Shown in pieces: positions 1 through 7,653 of a DNA stretch of 46,655 bases; positions within the stretch are counted from its first letter, which is position 1, and the number at the start of each line of letters is the position of its first letter. The translations under genes were made by a program, and so were the position numbers. Source of the stretch: JAVBLQ01 sp031553435 (GTDB lineage: Bacteria; Bacteroidota; Bacteroidia; Bacteroidales; Azobacteroidaceae); assembly GCA_031553435.1 (NCBI GenBank), contig JAVBLQ010000013.1:1-46655 (forward strand), given 5' to 3'. Under the pieces are notes generated by a model, which ran no database searches, was not told where the DNA came from, and saw only the letters and a program-made list of their open reading frames with translations.

Positions 1-141
1 ATTCCACTCCTCCTGAAAGAGTTTGTAGGAGGTACTGATGGTTTTTACTTCCTGGCGCAAGATGAACTGGAAGTAAAGCCGCCCTTCGGAGCCGGGAACA
101 CTGGAAGGACGGAGCTTGAGCTTGATACTGGTGGTGTGCAT
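1..141 (-). CDS. Tyrosine recombinase/integrase, N-terminal fragment (cut by window edge)
   Basis: Reading the minus strand from the ATG at 141 gives 47 open codons that run off the window. The peptide begins MHTTSIKLKLRPSSVPGSEG and continues with RLYFQFILRQ and ends LFQEEWN. This resembles the Arm DNA-binding N-terminus of Bacteroides-type tyrosine site-specific integrases (S-I/V-K-x-K-F/L-R-P-S-x-V, then an aromatic-rich strand, then x-x-E-W). These enzymes cut and rejoin DNA at att or invertible sites. Only the N-terminus is visible, so catalytic residues cannot be checked and the gene may be intact or broken. The large inverted repeat at 156-287 lies immediately upstream of its start codon. 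The family call comes from recognised sequence style, not a search. Confidence 0.72.
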   Translation of the reverse strand, partial: MHTTSIKLKLRPSSVPGSEGRLYFQFILRQEVKTISTSYKLFQEEWN

Positions 142-443
142 AACTTTGATTTTTTGTGAAAGGTGAAGGTCGCTGCGCTCCCTTGTGAACTCGTTTCATT
201 CGTTGTGAAGAGGTGACAATGCGACAGACGTCACTTCGTCACAGTTTTCACCTTTCACAAGGGAGCGAAGCGACTTTCATCTTTCACTGTGATTAATAAA
301 GGTTAAAACGTTATCAGAAAGGAAAAGTTTTGGCGATATAGGGTGAAGGAAATAACAATGGTAAAATTTATAATGATTTCAAAAACATTTCACCTTTTTC
401 ATTGGTTATATAAAACAGATAAATAACTTTAAAACATTTCATA
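142..443. other. Intergenic region with long inverted repeat
   Basis: No gene is visible here. The left half is occupied by the inverted repeat at 156-287, which lies between the divergent integrase fragment and the phosphatase gene. The right half (about 300-443) is AT-rich and holds a weak candidate promoter, TTG at 403-405 and TAACTTTA at 424-431, just before the ATG at 444. Confidence 0.6.
156..287. repeat. Long inverted repeat built from GTGAAnG words
   Basis: The left arm (156-189) and right arm (254-287) match as inverted repeats at 31 of 34 positions. Two of the three differences would be G-U pairs in RNA read from the plus strand. The arm starts with two 7-base words, GTGAAAG and GTGAAGG, followed by a GC-rich core containing GCGCTCCCTTGTGAA. 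The loop carries a smaller GTGAC-type inverted repeat near 213-242. A related element occurs at 27227-27318. It is too long for an ordinary terminator, and its function is unknown. Confidence 0.85.
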
Positions 444-1298
444 ATGAAATATATAAATTCAATTTATATCTGTTTTGTATGCCTTTTTTTTATACCTTTA
501 TCATCTTGCAAACATGACGATAAAAAAGATTTAGAGGATATAGATATGATGGAACAACAAAATGTTTTTATAGAAATCGATGATAAAATAGAACGTCTTC
601 TCCCAATGGAAGGAGCCTACAATGCTAGAGATTTGGGTGGCTACAAGACCATCAACGGTAAAAAAGTTAAATGGGGCAAAGTATTTCGTTCAGGTGATTT
701 ACATAAACTCACAAGCGAAGATCTGACTTATCTTTCGGAAATTCCATTGAAAACTTTCATTGATTTCCGGGATGCTTCAGAAATAAGTGCGGCTCCCGAC
801 AAAAAGCCGGAATCTGTTGTTCGCACTTTTTCATTACCTATTATATCCGGAGATTTGGACAATGACATAAAAAAATTAACTCCTGAATTAACCCCAACGT
901 TATTGATCGATGTCAATAAAAGTCTCGTACGTGATTGGCAACCTGCATATAAAGAGTTTTTCAATATATTAATGGAGAATAAAAATGCTCCTCTCCTATT
1001 CCACTGCTCTGCAGGAAAAGACAGAACAGGATATGCTGCCGCACTTTTCCTTTCGGCTCTGGGAGTTGACCGGGAAACTATTATTCGTGACTATATGTTG
1101 TCCGATGAATTCCTGAAAGGAAAATATGACAGTATAATTTCTGCATATCCGGTATTGGCTCCATTGATGACTGTGAAAAGAGAATATCTTGAAGCTGCCC
1201 TCAATTTAATCGACAAAGAATATGGAGGGATGGACAATTACCTGACCAAAAACCTGGGGGTGGACCTGAAGAAAATGAGGGAAATATATACTGAGTGA
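444..1298 (+). CDS. Tyrosine-protein phosphatase-like lipoprotein (Y_phosphatase3 type)
   Basis: This 284-residue protein has a lipoprotein signal peptide ending LSSC with the lipid-bearing Cys at residue 22. Acidic and basic residues follow (KHDDKKD), consistent with surface or periplasmic anchoring. The mature part carries the CX5R phosphatase loop HCSAGKDRTG (C188, R194) and the upstream N-A-R-D-L-G-G motif near residue 60, typical of the IphP/Siw14-like tyrosine/serine phosphatase family. It should dephosphorylate phosphotyrosine, phosphoserine or an inositol phosphate; the substrate cannot be told from sequence. It stands alone, convergent with the regulator gene that follows, with a hairpin at 1311-1352 between them. 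The family call is firm and the cellular role unknown. Confidence 0.88.
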   Translation: MKYINSIYICFVCLFFIPLSSCKHDDKKDLEDIDMMEQQNVFIEIDDKIERLLPMEGAYNARDLGGYKTINGKKVKWGKVFRSGDLHKLTSEDLTYLSEIPLKTFIDFRDASEISAAPDKKPESVVRTFSLPIISGDLDNDIKKLTPELTPTLLIDVNKSLVRDWQPAYKEFFNILMENKNAPLLFHCSAGKDRTGYAAALFLSALGVDRETIIRDYMLSDEFLKGKYDSIISAYPVLAPLMTVKREYLEAALNLIDKEYGGMDNYLTKNLGVDLKKMREIYTE

Positions 1299-1310
1299 CA
1301 TGGTGGGCAA

Positions 1311-1352
1311 GGTGACGGGGTGACAAAGGGACACCATTGTCATTTCGTCACC
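1311..1352. terminator. Hairpin between convergent genes
   Basis: GGTGACGGGGTGACA (1311-1325) and TGTCATTTCGTCACC (1338-1352) pair over 15 positions, twelve Watson-Crick and three G-U on the plus strand, with a 12-base loop. It sits between the phosphatase stop and the stop codon of the convergent regulator gene, which it overlaps. No clear T-tract follows on either strand, so termination is inferred from position. The arms again use GTGAC words, as in the other word hairpins of this window. Confidence 0.55.
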
Positions 1353-3129
1353 ATCCAATCAATCGCTTTAAATATGTATTAAGATCTGTTTCCTTGCTCA
1401 TATTCAACTTGGCTCTCAAGCGGTGCCTAACCATGTGAACACTACGAAGTTCGACACAAAAACAATCGGCGATATGTTGAATATCCATATCTATAACAGA
1501 ACAAATACAATATTTTATATTGGTAGCGGACAATTCATTTTTGCACTCATTCTTCAGGTTTTGGAAAAAAGTATCATTGAGTGATTTTAATGCTTCGATG
1601 TAATCCTTGTGTTTGTCAACTTCTTTTAATTTCTTCATTATAAGAGCATAAACATCATTAGCTATGTTGTAAAAATATGAATCTTCGATTGTGGCCATCA
1701 ATCTTTGTCCTTTATTTTGCTCATATTTTTGAAGTTTTTCTGCATAAATCCGGACCTGCTTGTTCAAATGTATCTGTTCATTTCTCAATTCAATCAAAAC
1801 ATCGTCCATCTCAGATATTCTCAAATCTTTGAAGTGATTTCCCAGCAAAGCTTCGTATTTTTCCAATTCTATTTTTTTCAACTGTTCTTCCTTCAACCGG
1901 GCTTGTAATTCCATTTCCTTCTTTTCCATTCTAATCAGTTGGAGTTGCGAGTCAGCTGCTTTTTTCTTTGATTGTAACCAACGAAAAACAAAAAAAAAGG
2001 TGATCATACTTAAAATAAAAATTGCCAAAGAAAGCAGGTTTATTTTCTCCCGAAACTGATTTATTGCCTGTAGTTGTTTAATTTCCTGTTCCCTTTGGTC
2101 TGCCTCATATTTTTCGCGAAGCTCATTAATTGTTAAGTATTTTTCGTTGTCATTAATTTTGCTTTGATATTCAGACTTTTCCCGCTCATAAGCCAATGCT
2201 GAAACATGATCATTTTCGATTTCAGAGATTTTTGACAAACGGTCGCATACATCGACATACAAAGAAAGGTCGGCTTCTTTTCTCCATTCGTCCATTAATG
2301 ATAATTGACGTTTGAAAATTTGTGCTGCTTCTTTGAAATTCATTTTTTGGTAAGCAAGTTCTCCCCTGATACAATAAATATTGATCATCATTGCCGTATC
2401 CGTGGGATTCGATAATTTTTCGGCTTGAGCGAGATATGAATTTATAGAATCCGGATTATATTGTTTGGTTTTCAAAAGATTAGAAGCCAAATCAACATAA
2501 CTATAGGCATAATCATCTGTTTTAAGTTGAGTTGTATCACTTTTTGCATAAATGGAAATGATTTTCTTATCGTAATAAATGGCAGAATCCAGAAATATTG
2601 ATTGTTCTTTATTTTTATCATACAGACAATTATAATAAAAGGCCATGATTCTGAAAGTGTTTATAATATCATTCTGACTCCCATGTTTCAAAGCCAAAGG
2701 CTGCATCCTTCCTATGATTTTCTTCAGGTTTGACGTATCCCTTTTTTGTATATACGAAAATGCCAGGTTATGATAAATAGGAATCTCCCAACTCTCTTTG
2801 CCTGCTTTTTTGTAACATTCGATGGCTTTATAAAAATTTTTATGAGATTCAACATCATTCATTTTGAAACTGTAGTATTCTCCTCTGATGCCATAAAAGT
2901 ATCCTAATACTTCAGGATCAGTTACTTTTTTTTCATAAAAAGAAGCAGAATCTAAATATAGTTTTACTTTATTAAAGTCATAAGATCTCAGATATTGATC
3001 TGCAGTGAGTATATAATGTTCCATTATGGAACCTGATCCGTATATATTTCCTCCAAAAGGAACTAAATATACAATACAAATGAATAAGAACTTCAATAGG
3101 TAAGATGAAGCTTGATAACATGGGGCCAT
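1348..3129 (-). CDS. TPR-containing membrane regulator with C-terminal LuxR-like HTH
   Basis: This 593-residue protein has an N-terminal hydrophobic signal (about residues 10-28) and a TPR-like alpha-helical region (about 35-330, with pairs such as AYQKMNFKEAAQIFKRQLSL). A single membrane span follows (about 363-386, SLAIFILSMITFFFVF), then a long coiled coil (about 387-480) and a C-terminal helix-turn-helix-like segment (about 520-593, containing ADCFCVELRSVHMVRHRLRAK). This layout matches the Bacteroidetes family of TPR transmembrane regulators, in which periplasmic TPRs sense a signal and the cytoplasmic tail binds DNA. The HTH is diverged from textbook LuxR. Nothing in the sequence identifies the target genes; the neighbouring phosphatase and the signalling locus are candidates by position only. 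Confidence 0.8.
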   Translation of the reverse strand: MAPCYQASSYLLKFLFICIVYLVPFGGNIYGSGSIMEHYILTADQYLRSYDFNKVKLYLDSASFYEKKVTDPEVLGYFYGIRGEYYSFKMNDVESHKNFYKAIECYKKAGKESWEIPIYHNLAFSYIQKRDTSNLKKIIGRMQPLALKHGSQNDIINTFRIMAFYYNCLYDKNKEQSIFLDSAIYYDKKIISIYAKSDTTQLKTDDYAYSYVDLASNLLKTKQYNPDSINSYLAQAEKLSNPTDTAMMINIYCIRGELAYQKMNFKEAAQIFKRQLSLMDEWRKEADLSLYVDVCDRLSKISEIENDHVSALAYEREKSEYQSKINDNEKYLTINELREKYEADQREQEIKQLQAINQFREKINLLSLAIFILSMITFFFVFRWLQSKKKAADSQLQLIRMEKKEMELQARLKEEQLKKIELEKYEALLGNHFKDLRISEMDDVLIELRNEQIHLNKQVRIYAEKLQKYEQNKGQRLMATIEDSYFYNIANDVYALIMKKLKEVDKHKDYIEALKSLNDTFFQNLKNECKNELSATNIKYCICSVIDMDIQHIADCFCVELRSVHMVRHRLRAKLNMSKETDLNTYLKRLIGW

Positions 3130-3222
3130 TGTTTTCTAGATTTAACGTTAAGCATTACAAAAATAATCAAAATATTGAATTATCGCTACATTTTGTAATC
3201 TCTTAAGATTTTTATTTAAGCA

Positions 3223-3264
3223 GGTTAAGTGCACTGATTAGTATATTTTTCAGCACACTTAACC
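3223..3264 (-). terminator. Hairpin downstream of small secreted peptide gene
   Basis: GGTTAAGTGCACTG (3223-3236) and CAGCACACTTAACC (3251-3264) form a 14-position stem, twelve Watson-Crick plus two that are wobble pairs or mismatches depending on the strand. The loop has 14 bases. It lies about 60 bases beyond the stop of the minus-strand gene at 3322. On the plus strand it is followed by a short TTTTCT. It probably ends the small gene's transcript, though the U-tract on that strand is poor. Confidence 0.5.
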
Positions 3265-3321
3265 TTTTCTAAATTTTTAATAAAAAGTTTATAAGTTTCA
3301 ATATAATTATCTAACTTTCAA

Positions 3322-3573
3322 TCAAAAACAATCTTCCAATCGTTCCATGGGTGGGTATTTCGGCGGTCTTGTCGGCACAATCGGCGGAATGATTATTATA
3401 TCTGCTGACGACATACTGACAAACATGGCCTGATTATTTGCACTTTCAAAAGTTGCAATCGTACCACTATCTACAACCGGATTGTCATTAATTACTACTG
3501 CTTGTTGATTTTCACTCCCTTGTGCATAGCACGCACACAATGTAAACATTGCGATAAAAATTCTCTTTCTCAT
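3322..3573 (-). CDS. Small secreted peptide, unknown function
   Basis: The product is 83 residues with a clear signal peptide (MRKRIFIAMFTLCACYAQG, cleavage probably after residue 18-20). The remaining ~64 residues are rich in Ala, Val, Asn and Ser and end in a Pro-rich stretch (IIPPIVPTRPPKYPP) and the tail MERLEDCF with a Cys next to last. It has its own promoter-like element at 3690-3697 and a hairpin downstream, so it looks like an independent small gene. I recognise no family. It could be an envelope or extracellular peptide; a chance open frame is less likely given the signal peptide and flanking signals. Confidence 0.6.
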   Translation of the reverse strand: MRKRIFIAMFTLCACYAQGSENQQAVVINDNPVVDSGTIATFESANNQAMFVSMSSADIIIIPPIVPTRPPKYPPMERLEDCF

Positions 3574-3689
3574 TTTTTTAATAAGTTAATGTTAATAATG
3601 TCGGATTAGCTAACCGTCTCTTTTATCACCAGGATTTCGCAACCAAATACATAAAGATTGAAGTTTTACATTGCGTTATCTTGATGATG

Positions 3690-3697
3690 CAAAGGTA
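3690..3697 (-). promoter_or_regulatory. Bacteroidetes -7 promoter element
   Basis: CAAAGGTA on the plus strand is TACCTTTG on the minus strand, matching the TAnnTTTG element of Bacteroidetes sigma-70 promoters. It points at the small secreted peptide gene, with a leader of about 110 bases. No TTTG at the expected -33 spacing was found. Confidence 0.5.
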
Positions 3698-4006
3698 GTT
3701 GCAGACACAAAGGGGCGTACGGAGAATGAGTGATCAACGTTTTTGAGCTAAAACTTTATTGTTGATGGTGAGTATCCGGTAAATCTGAATCGAAATTAAA
3801 AGATTATGGTTAAAAAATTGAAATAAGAATTTGAGCAGTAGCTTTTGAAATCATAGCCCAAAATCACCCCATTATATGATTTTTGAATTCTTTAACATTT
3901 TATAAATACACAAAACATTACTATACAGAAGGTTGATGTTTTTTCAAGAAATACAATTTTGAGCTGTTGTAAACATTAGTAAACATCATTTCTCCCGGGT
4001 TCAGAT

Positions 4007-4014
4007 TAAATTTG
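4007..4014 (+). promoter_or_regulatory. Bacteroidetes -7 promoter element for the signalling locus
   Basis: TAAATTTG matches TAnnTTTG and lies 20 bases before the ATG at 4035, the first gene of the three-gene operon 4035-7534. No good -33 element is visible, so confidence is moderate. Confidence 0.45.
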
Positions 4015-4034
4015 TCACAAATTGTTTATATCAT

Positions 4035-5168
4035 ATGTTTGTAATAGAAAAGACACATCTGATTTTCATTTTATTACTTTTAAGCCTTGCCGGTAATAAT
4101 TATGCCCAAACTTATTCTTCAAATAAATTGACGGAATTGGGTGATTTATTTCCACAAAATTGCATACCGCCCGTAGACAGTATTTTTAGCTGTCAACAAA
4201 TCATCAAAGGAAAATCATTTGTAGTTAAATACAATTCCCACAAAGAAATAGAACATATCGGCGTCTCTCTTTTCAGCCAAGAAACCAAGGATATAATCAA
4301 TCTTCCTATATGTAATTTCATTGAACGATTTATGTTGGAAGTGATCTTGCAAAAAGATCCTAAAAACATCATCAGGAAACTGGATGTATATGGAGTAAAT
4401 TTTGAAAAAAATGGAACCGGTTACAGGAAGGGAAATTTTACATCCATGTTTGATGTTCTCAATGATATACAACATCCTACAAAATTTTATCTGACTAAAG
4501 ACTCTAAATATAAAGCTACATGGGAATACGGGAAAAATAATGTCTTATGCATGTATTTTCCAGTCTCCCGGGAATTGATTTTCGGTTCGGATAAAAAAGA
4601 GTCGGATAAACAAATCAGCGATTTATTTACCAATCAAAAATGTCAGAAAATCGCATCAAAGAATATTGAATCCATATCAAAATCAGACTTGATAGCTATG
4701 AACGGTTCTGATCTTTACAAAAGAAAAGGGAATGTTTTTTTAGTCAACGATTTCAATTCGGATTCATATTATCAGAGATCCGACACTACGTTTCAATTGC
4801 TTTTTGATCAGTTTTACCCGGAAGAATCTTTAGCTAATCTGTTTGTAACAAGAAAAATAGAAACATCGTTGAACTTATATATTACCCATCGGATGTATGG
4901 AGGTTTCACTCCTGAATTTATTGTTCCCCTGAATGATTTTCTATGCATATTCGATCAGGAATTTTCAACTTTTTGTATGATCCACCAGACAAGTCCGGAG
5001 ATTGTGAACCTCTCGGTCATTTTATACAACAATAATTTTAATTATATACACCTATTGAGGATAAAAACTTCCAAACAAAATATATTTTCCTCAAAAGGAG
5101 CTCTGGTTGCAGATTTATATACTAACATCCCACAACATAACATTAAAAACTTATTTTTATTCAAATGA
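4035..5168 (+). CDS. Exported protein of unknown function, first gene of the signalling locus
   Basis: This 377-residue protein has a signal peptide (HLIFILLLLSLAGNNYAQ, residues ~8-25). I recognise no domain. The mature protein is a mix of beta-strand-like and charged segments with few cysteines and no further membrane span, so it is probably periplasmic or outer-membrane associated. Its stop overlaps the next start in an ATGA at 5165-5168, which implies translational coupling with the NTF2-like gene. Together with the TPR/barrel gene at 6194 it forms a three-gene envelope operon closed by the hairpin at 7549-7618. The role is unknown and is suggested only by context, namely an envelope component next to a transmembrane kinase system. 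Confidence 0.7.
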   Translation: MFVIEKTHLIFILLLLSLAGNNYAQTYSSNKLTELGDLFPQNCIPPVDSIFSCQQIIKGKSFVVKYNSHKEIEHIGVSLFSQETKDIINLPICNFIERFMLEVILQKDPKNIIRKLDVYGVNFEKNGTGYRKGNFTSMFDVLNDIQHPTKFYLTKDSKYKATWEYGKNNVLCMYFPVSRELIFGSDKKESDKQISDLFTNQKCQKIASKNIESISKSDLIAMNGSDLYKRKGNVFLVNDFNSDSYYQRSDTTFQLLFDQFYPEESLANLFVTRKIETSLNLYITHRMYGGFTPEFIVPLNDFLCIFDQEFSTFCMIHQTSPEIVNLSVILYNNNFNYIHLLRIKTSKQNIFSSKGALVADLYTNIPQHNIKNLFLFK

Positions 5169-6178
5169 AGGATATGAAAAAGAATTTGTCATTTTTAGTT
5201 TTAGCGTTATTATTTATCAATCCGGTCTTGTACGCTCAATACAACGATTGTAAGGTAACTATTGTCAGCGGGTTGGATAACGAATATTTAAAATTAACCA
5301 TTCAAAGAAATGTATCAAACTTTTTAACCAGTTGTAATGAAGCTACATGCAATGATGAAAAGCCCAAATTAAACAAGAACGAAGTAACCAACGATGCTAG
5401 AAACAGATTGGTTTCACTTTGGAAAACAAGTGCAATGAGCTGTCCGGAACAATCTTTAGAAAGAATTTGCATCAACCGTCCCGCAGGAGGATACCAAATC
5501 CGGAATATCCCGATGTTAATGAAAGACGCTCCCAAAAGCGATCAGAATCAGGAAATAGTACTTAACATCACAGCTGATGGAAAAGTGGATGATATATACA
5601 TCCCTGTCCCTGTTCAACAATATACCAACTTAATGACTAAAGAACTAACGAACAATGACCCTGATCAACGGTTAATGGTATTGGATTTTGTTGAAAATTT
5701 CAGGACTGCATACAACAGGAAGGACATCGATTTCCTCCAAACAGTATTCAGCAACAATGCTGTAATTATAACCGGTAAAGTAATCAAAGAAAAACCTAAT
5801 TCGGATAATGCATTGAGAAGATCATTGTCAACAGAACAAATAACCTATCAGATACAAACAAAAGAACAATATCTGAAAAAATTAAAAAATGTATTCAAAG
5901 TAAATAAATACATACATCTGGAATTTGAAGATATAGTCATCGCTCAAAAAGAAGATCTGGATTACAGGAATATATATGGCGTAAGTTTTAAACAAAAATG
6001 GGATTCCAGTTCATATGGTGATGCCGGTTTTGTCTTTTTAATAATTGATTTTAGAGATAAAAATCAACCGGAAATTTATGTTCGAACCTGGCAACCGGAA
6101 AAATACAACGGACGAACATTAACCGAAAGAGAAAGATTTCAGTTAGGCAACTTTTCTCTAAACATATTCAATTATTAA
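5165..6178 (+). CDS. Exported protein with C-terminal NTF2-like (SnoaL-fold) domain
   Basis: The product has 337 residues and starts with a signal peptide (SFLVLALLFINPVLYAQ, to about residue 25). The N-terminal half contains four spaced Cys residues and no domain I can name. From about residue 170 it reads LDFVENFRTAYNRKDIDFLQ followed by TVFSNNAVIITGKV, the helix-then-strand opening of NTF2-like proteins, and ends with strands such as AGFVFLIIDFRD. NTF2-like domains are cone-shaped ligand-binding or stabilising folds; no enzymatic residue can be assigned. It starts inside the stop of the previous gene. A start at the Met four codons in (5174) is equally possible. Confidence 0.72.
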   Translation: MKDMKKNLSFLVLALLFINPVLYAQYNDCKVTIVSGLDNEYLKLTIQRNVSNFLTSCNEATCNDEKPKLNKNEVTNDARNRLVSLWKTSAMSCPEQSLERICINRPAGGYQIRNIPMLMKDAPKSDQNQEIVLNITADGKVDDIYIPVPVQQYTNLMTKELTNNDPDQRLMVLDFVENFRTAYNRKDIDFLQTVFSNNAVIITGKVIKEKPNSDNALRRSLSTEQITYQIQTKEQYLKKLKNVFKVNKYIHLEFEDIVIAQKEDLDYRNIYGVSFKQKWDSSSYGDAGFVFLIIDFRDKNQPEIYVRTWQPEKYNGRTLTERERFQLGNFSLNIFNY

Positions 6179-6193
6179 AAAACAGATAAACCC

Positions 6194-7534
6194 ATGAAAA
6201 AACTATTTTTATTGATTGTATTGTCATTGATTGTGACAAATATTTTTTCTCAACGTGATCTCTGGTTGCAGGATAATTCAATATCTAATGCTGTTTTTGC
6301 GGAAGCCAGAAAGGCTTGTGTGACCATAACTTCTCCTCTTGACCAGGATCTGAAACCTTTATTTTTTGAAGATTCTAAAATAAGGAAACCTGAAAAAACA
6401 GATACAATAGGAAATGATATCAATTATCATTTTGTTTTTAATGTATCACAGGGAAATAATGCAAAAAAATTAATTATCAAGGTTAGCGGATTCAACCCAC
6501 ATCCACTGGAGTTATTTCTTCAACCTAATGAACAACTAAATTATATGATATCAGACCCTGATAATATGCTTGTTAAATGCTACTATCAATTAACCAAAGA
6601 AGCTAAAAACTTATTCCTGAAAACACAATATGAAGATGCTCAAAAAAAGTACATAGCAGCAAAAGATTGTTCTGATGCTAAAGATGACAAAGAGAGAATC
6701 AAGGATTTGAATAATCAAATAGCCCAAATAGACTCCATCCTATACTGGAAAAAACAAGGAGACTTATATACAAAACTTGAAGTATACAACAAATCTGTTG
6801 AATATTATAATAATATACTTAACCTGAATCCTGATGATGTCCAAATCATAGATAGAAAAAATAATGCAATAAACCGATTGCAAGGGAAATGCGAAGAATA
6901 TTATAAAAATGCAGAACGGGCCTATACTGATCATAACTGGAGAGAAGCTCAAAAAAAATACAACGCAATTGTCCAATTAGATTGTGCAAGCCATTTGGTA
7001 GCTGCGGCTAAAGTAAAATTAATAGATGTGGAAGACAAATTAGGAGATATAGAAAACAAGCAACTTCCTCATGTATTAACATACGAATTCTCAGAAAACA
7101 CTCCCATCGGTATATCCACTGGTAACTATAAAAACAACAAAGCATCCGGTTACTTCACATTGCGTCTGAACTCCGACCTTTTTGAAGCTTTGCGTTCCAA
7201 TATCATCGATGACTCAAAACCGGAAGTAAACGTTTCTTTCGGTTGGACCATCCGGATTGTCAAAAAATATGCGTGGATATTTTTCGGTCCGGGCTATACC
7301 GGAGTCGGAGAATATGTATATAATGAAAATGACATCGATAAAGTAGACGATCCTAAATTAAAAATCTATAGTGCAGTTTCTCCCGAAATCGGAATACTCG
7401 GAAAAATTCCTTTAGGTCAAAATATAGGCATAAGCTTGAGGTACACATTCCAATATCGCTATGCCATAGAGAAAGAAACAGCAGACTATATAGGCAAAAC
7501 AAGAAGTGTTTTTGGTGTTGGATTTTGTTTTTAA
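6194..7534 (+). CDS. Exported TPR protein with C-terminal beta-barrel-like domain
   Basis: The protein has 446 residues with a signal peptide (LFLLIVLSLIVTNIFSQ). It has a short beta-rich N-terminal part (to ~residue 125) and TPR-like helices (about 130-280), with the repeating pattern KNLFLKTQYEDAQKKYIAAK, VEYYNNILNLNPDD and AYTDHNWREAQKKYNAIV. The last ~150 residues alternate polar and aromatic residues (VNVSFGWTIRIVKKYAWIFF, GISLRYTFQYRYAI) and end in Phe, as in outer-membrane beta barrels. A TPR-plus-barrel protein would sit in the outer membrane with the TPR facing the periplasm. It could be the outer partner for the kinase's periplasmic TPR domain at 16246-17688, which is my inference from context. 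Confidence 0.72.
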   Translation: MKKLFLLIVLSLIVTNIFSQRDLWLQDNSISNAVFAEARKACVTITSPLDQDLKPLFFEDSKIRKPEKTDTIGNDINYHFVFNVSQGNNAKKLIIKVSGFNPHPLELFLQPNEQLNYMISDPDNMLVKCYYQLTKEAKNLFLKTQYEDAQKKYIAAKDCSDAKDDKERIKDLNNQIAQIDSILYWKKQGDLYTKLEVYNKSVEYYNNILNLNPDDVQIIDRKNNAINRLQGKCEEYYKNAERAYTDHNWREAQKKYNAIVQLDCASHLVAAAKVKLIDVEDKLGDIENKQLPHVLTYEFSENTPIGISTGNYKNNKASGYFTLRLNSDLFEALRSNIIDDSKPEVNVSFGWTIRIVKKYAWIFFGPGYTGVGEYVYNENDIDKVDDPKLKIYSAVSPEIGILGKIPLGQNIGISLRYTFQYRYAIEKETADYIGKTRSVFGVGFCF

Positions 7535-7548
7535 ATCCATTTAAAATT

Positions 7549-7618
7549 AGATTATCTGACGAAAAATGCCCGGTCTCATCTTCCCCCAAATTTAGCAACC
7601 GGGCATGTCAGATAATCT
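7549..7618. terminator. Strong two-part hairpin after the envelope operon
   Basis: The outer stem is a perfect 12-bp AGATTATCTGAC (7549-7560) / GTCAGATAATCT (7607-7618). The inner stem is a perfect 9-bp ATGCCCGGT (7566-7574) / ACCGGGCAT (7598-7606), separated from the outer by a 5-base bulge (GAAAA) on one side only. The loop is 23 bases. There is no T-tract, so this may be an RNA-stabilising or partial-termination element between the envelope operon and the LytTR gene, not a classical terminator. Confidence 0.75.
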
Positions 7619-7653
7619 ATTGAAAAATAACCTATTAAAACCCATGAATAAAA

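Larger units (their letters stand above)
3574..4034. other. 461-base divergent intergenic region
   Basis: No gene of convincing length is present. It contains the minus-strand promoter element at 3690-3697 for the small peptide gene and a plus-strand TAAATTTG at 4007-4014 just before the signalling locus. The middle (about 3740-3990) is AT-rich and shows no structure I can name. The leader of the small peptide gene would be about 110 bases, which is long. Confidence 0.5.
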
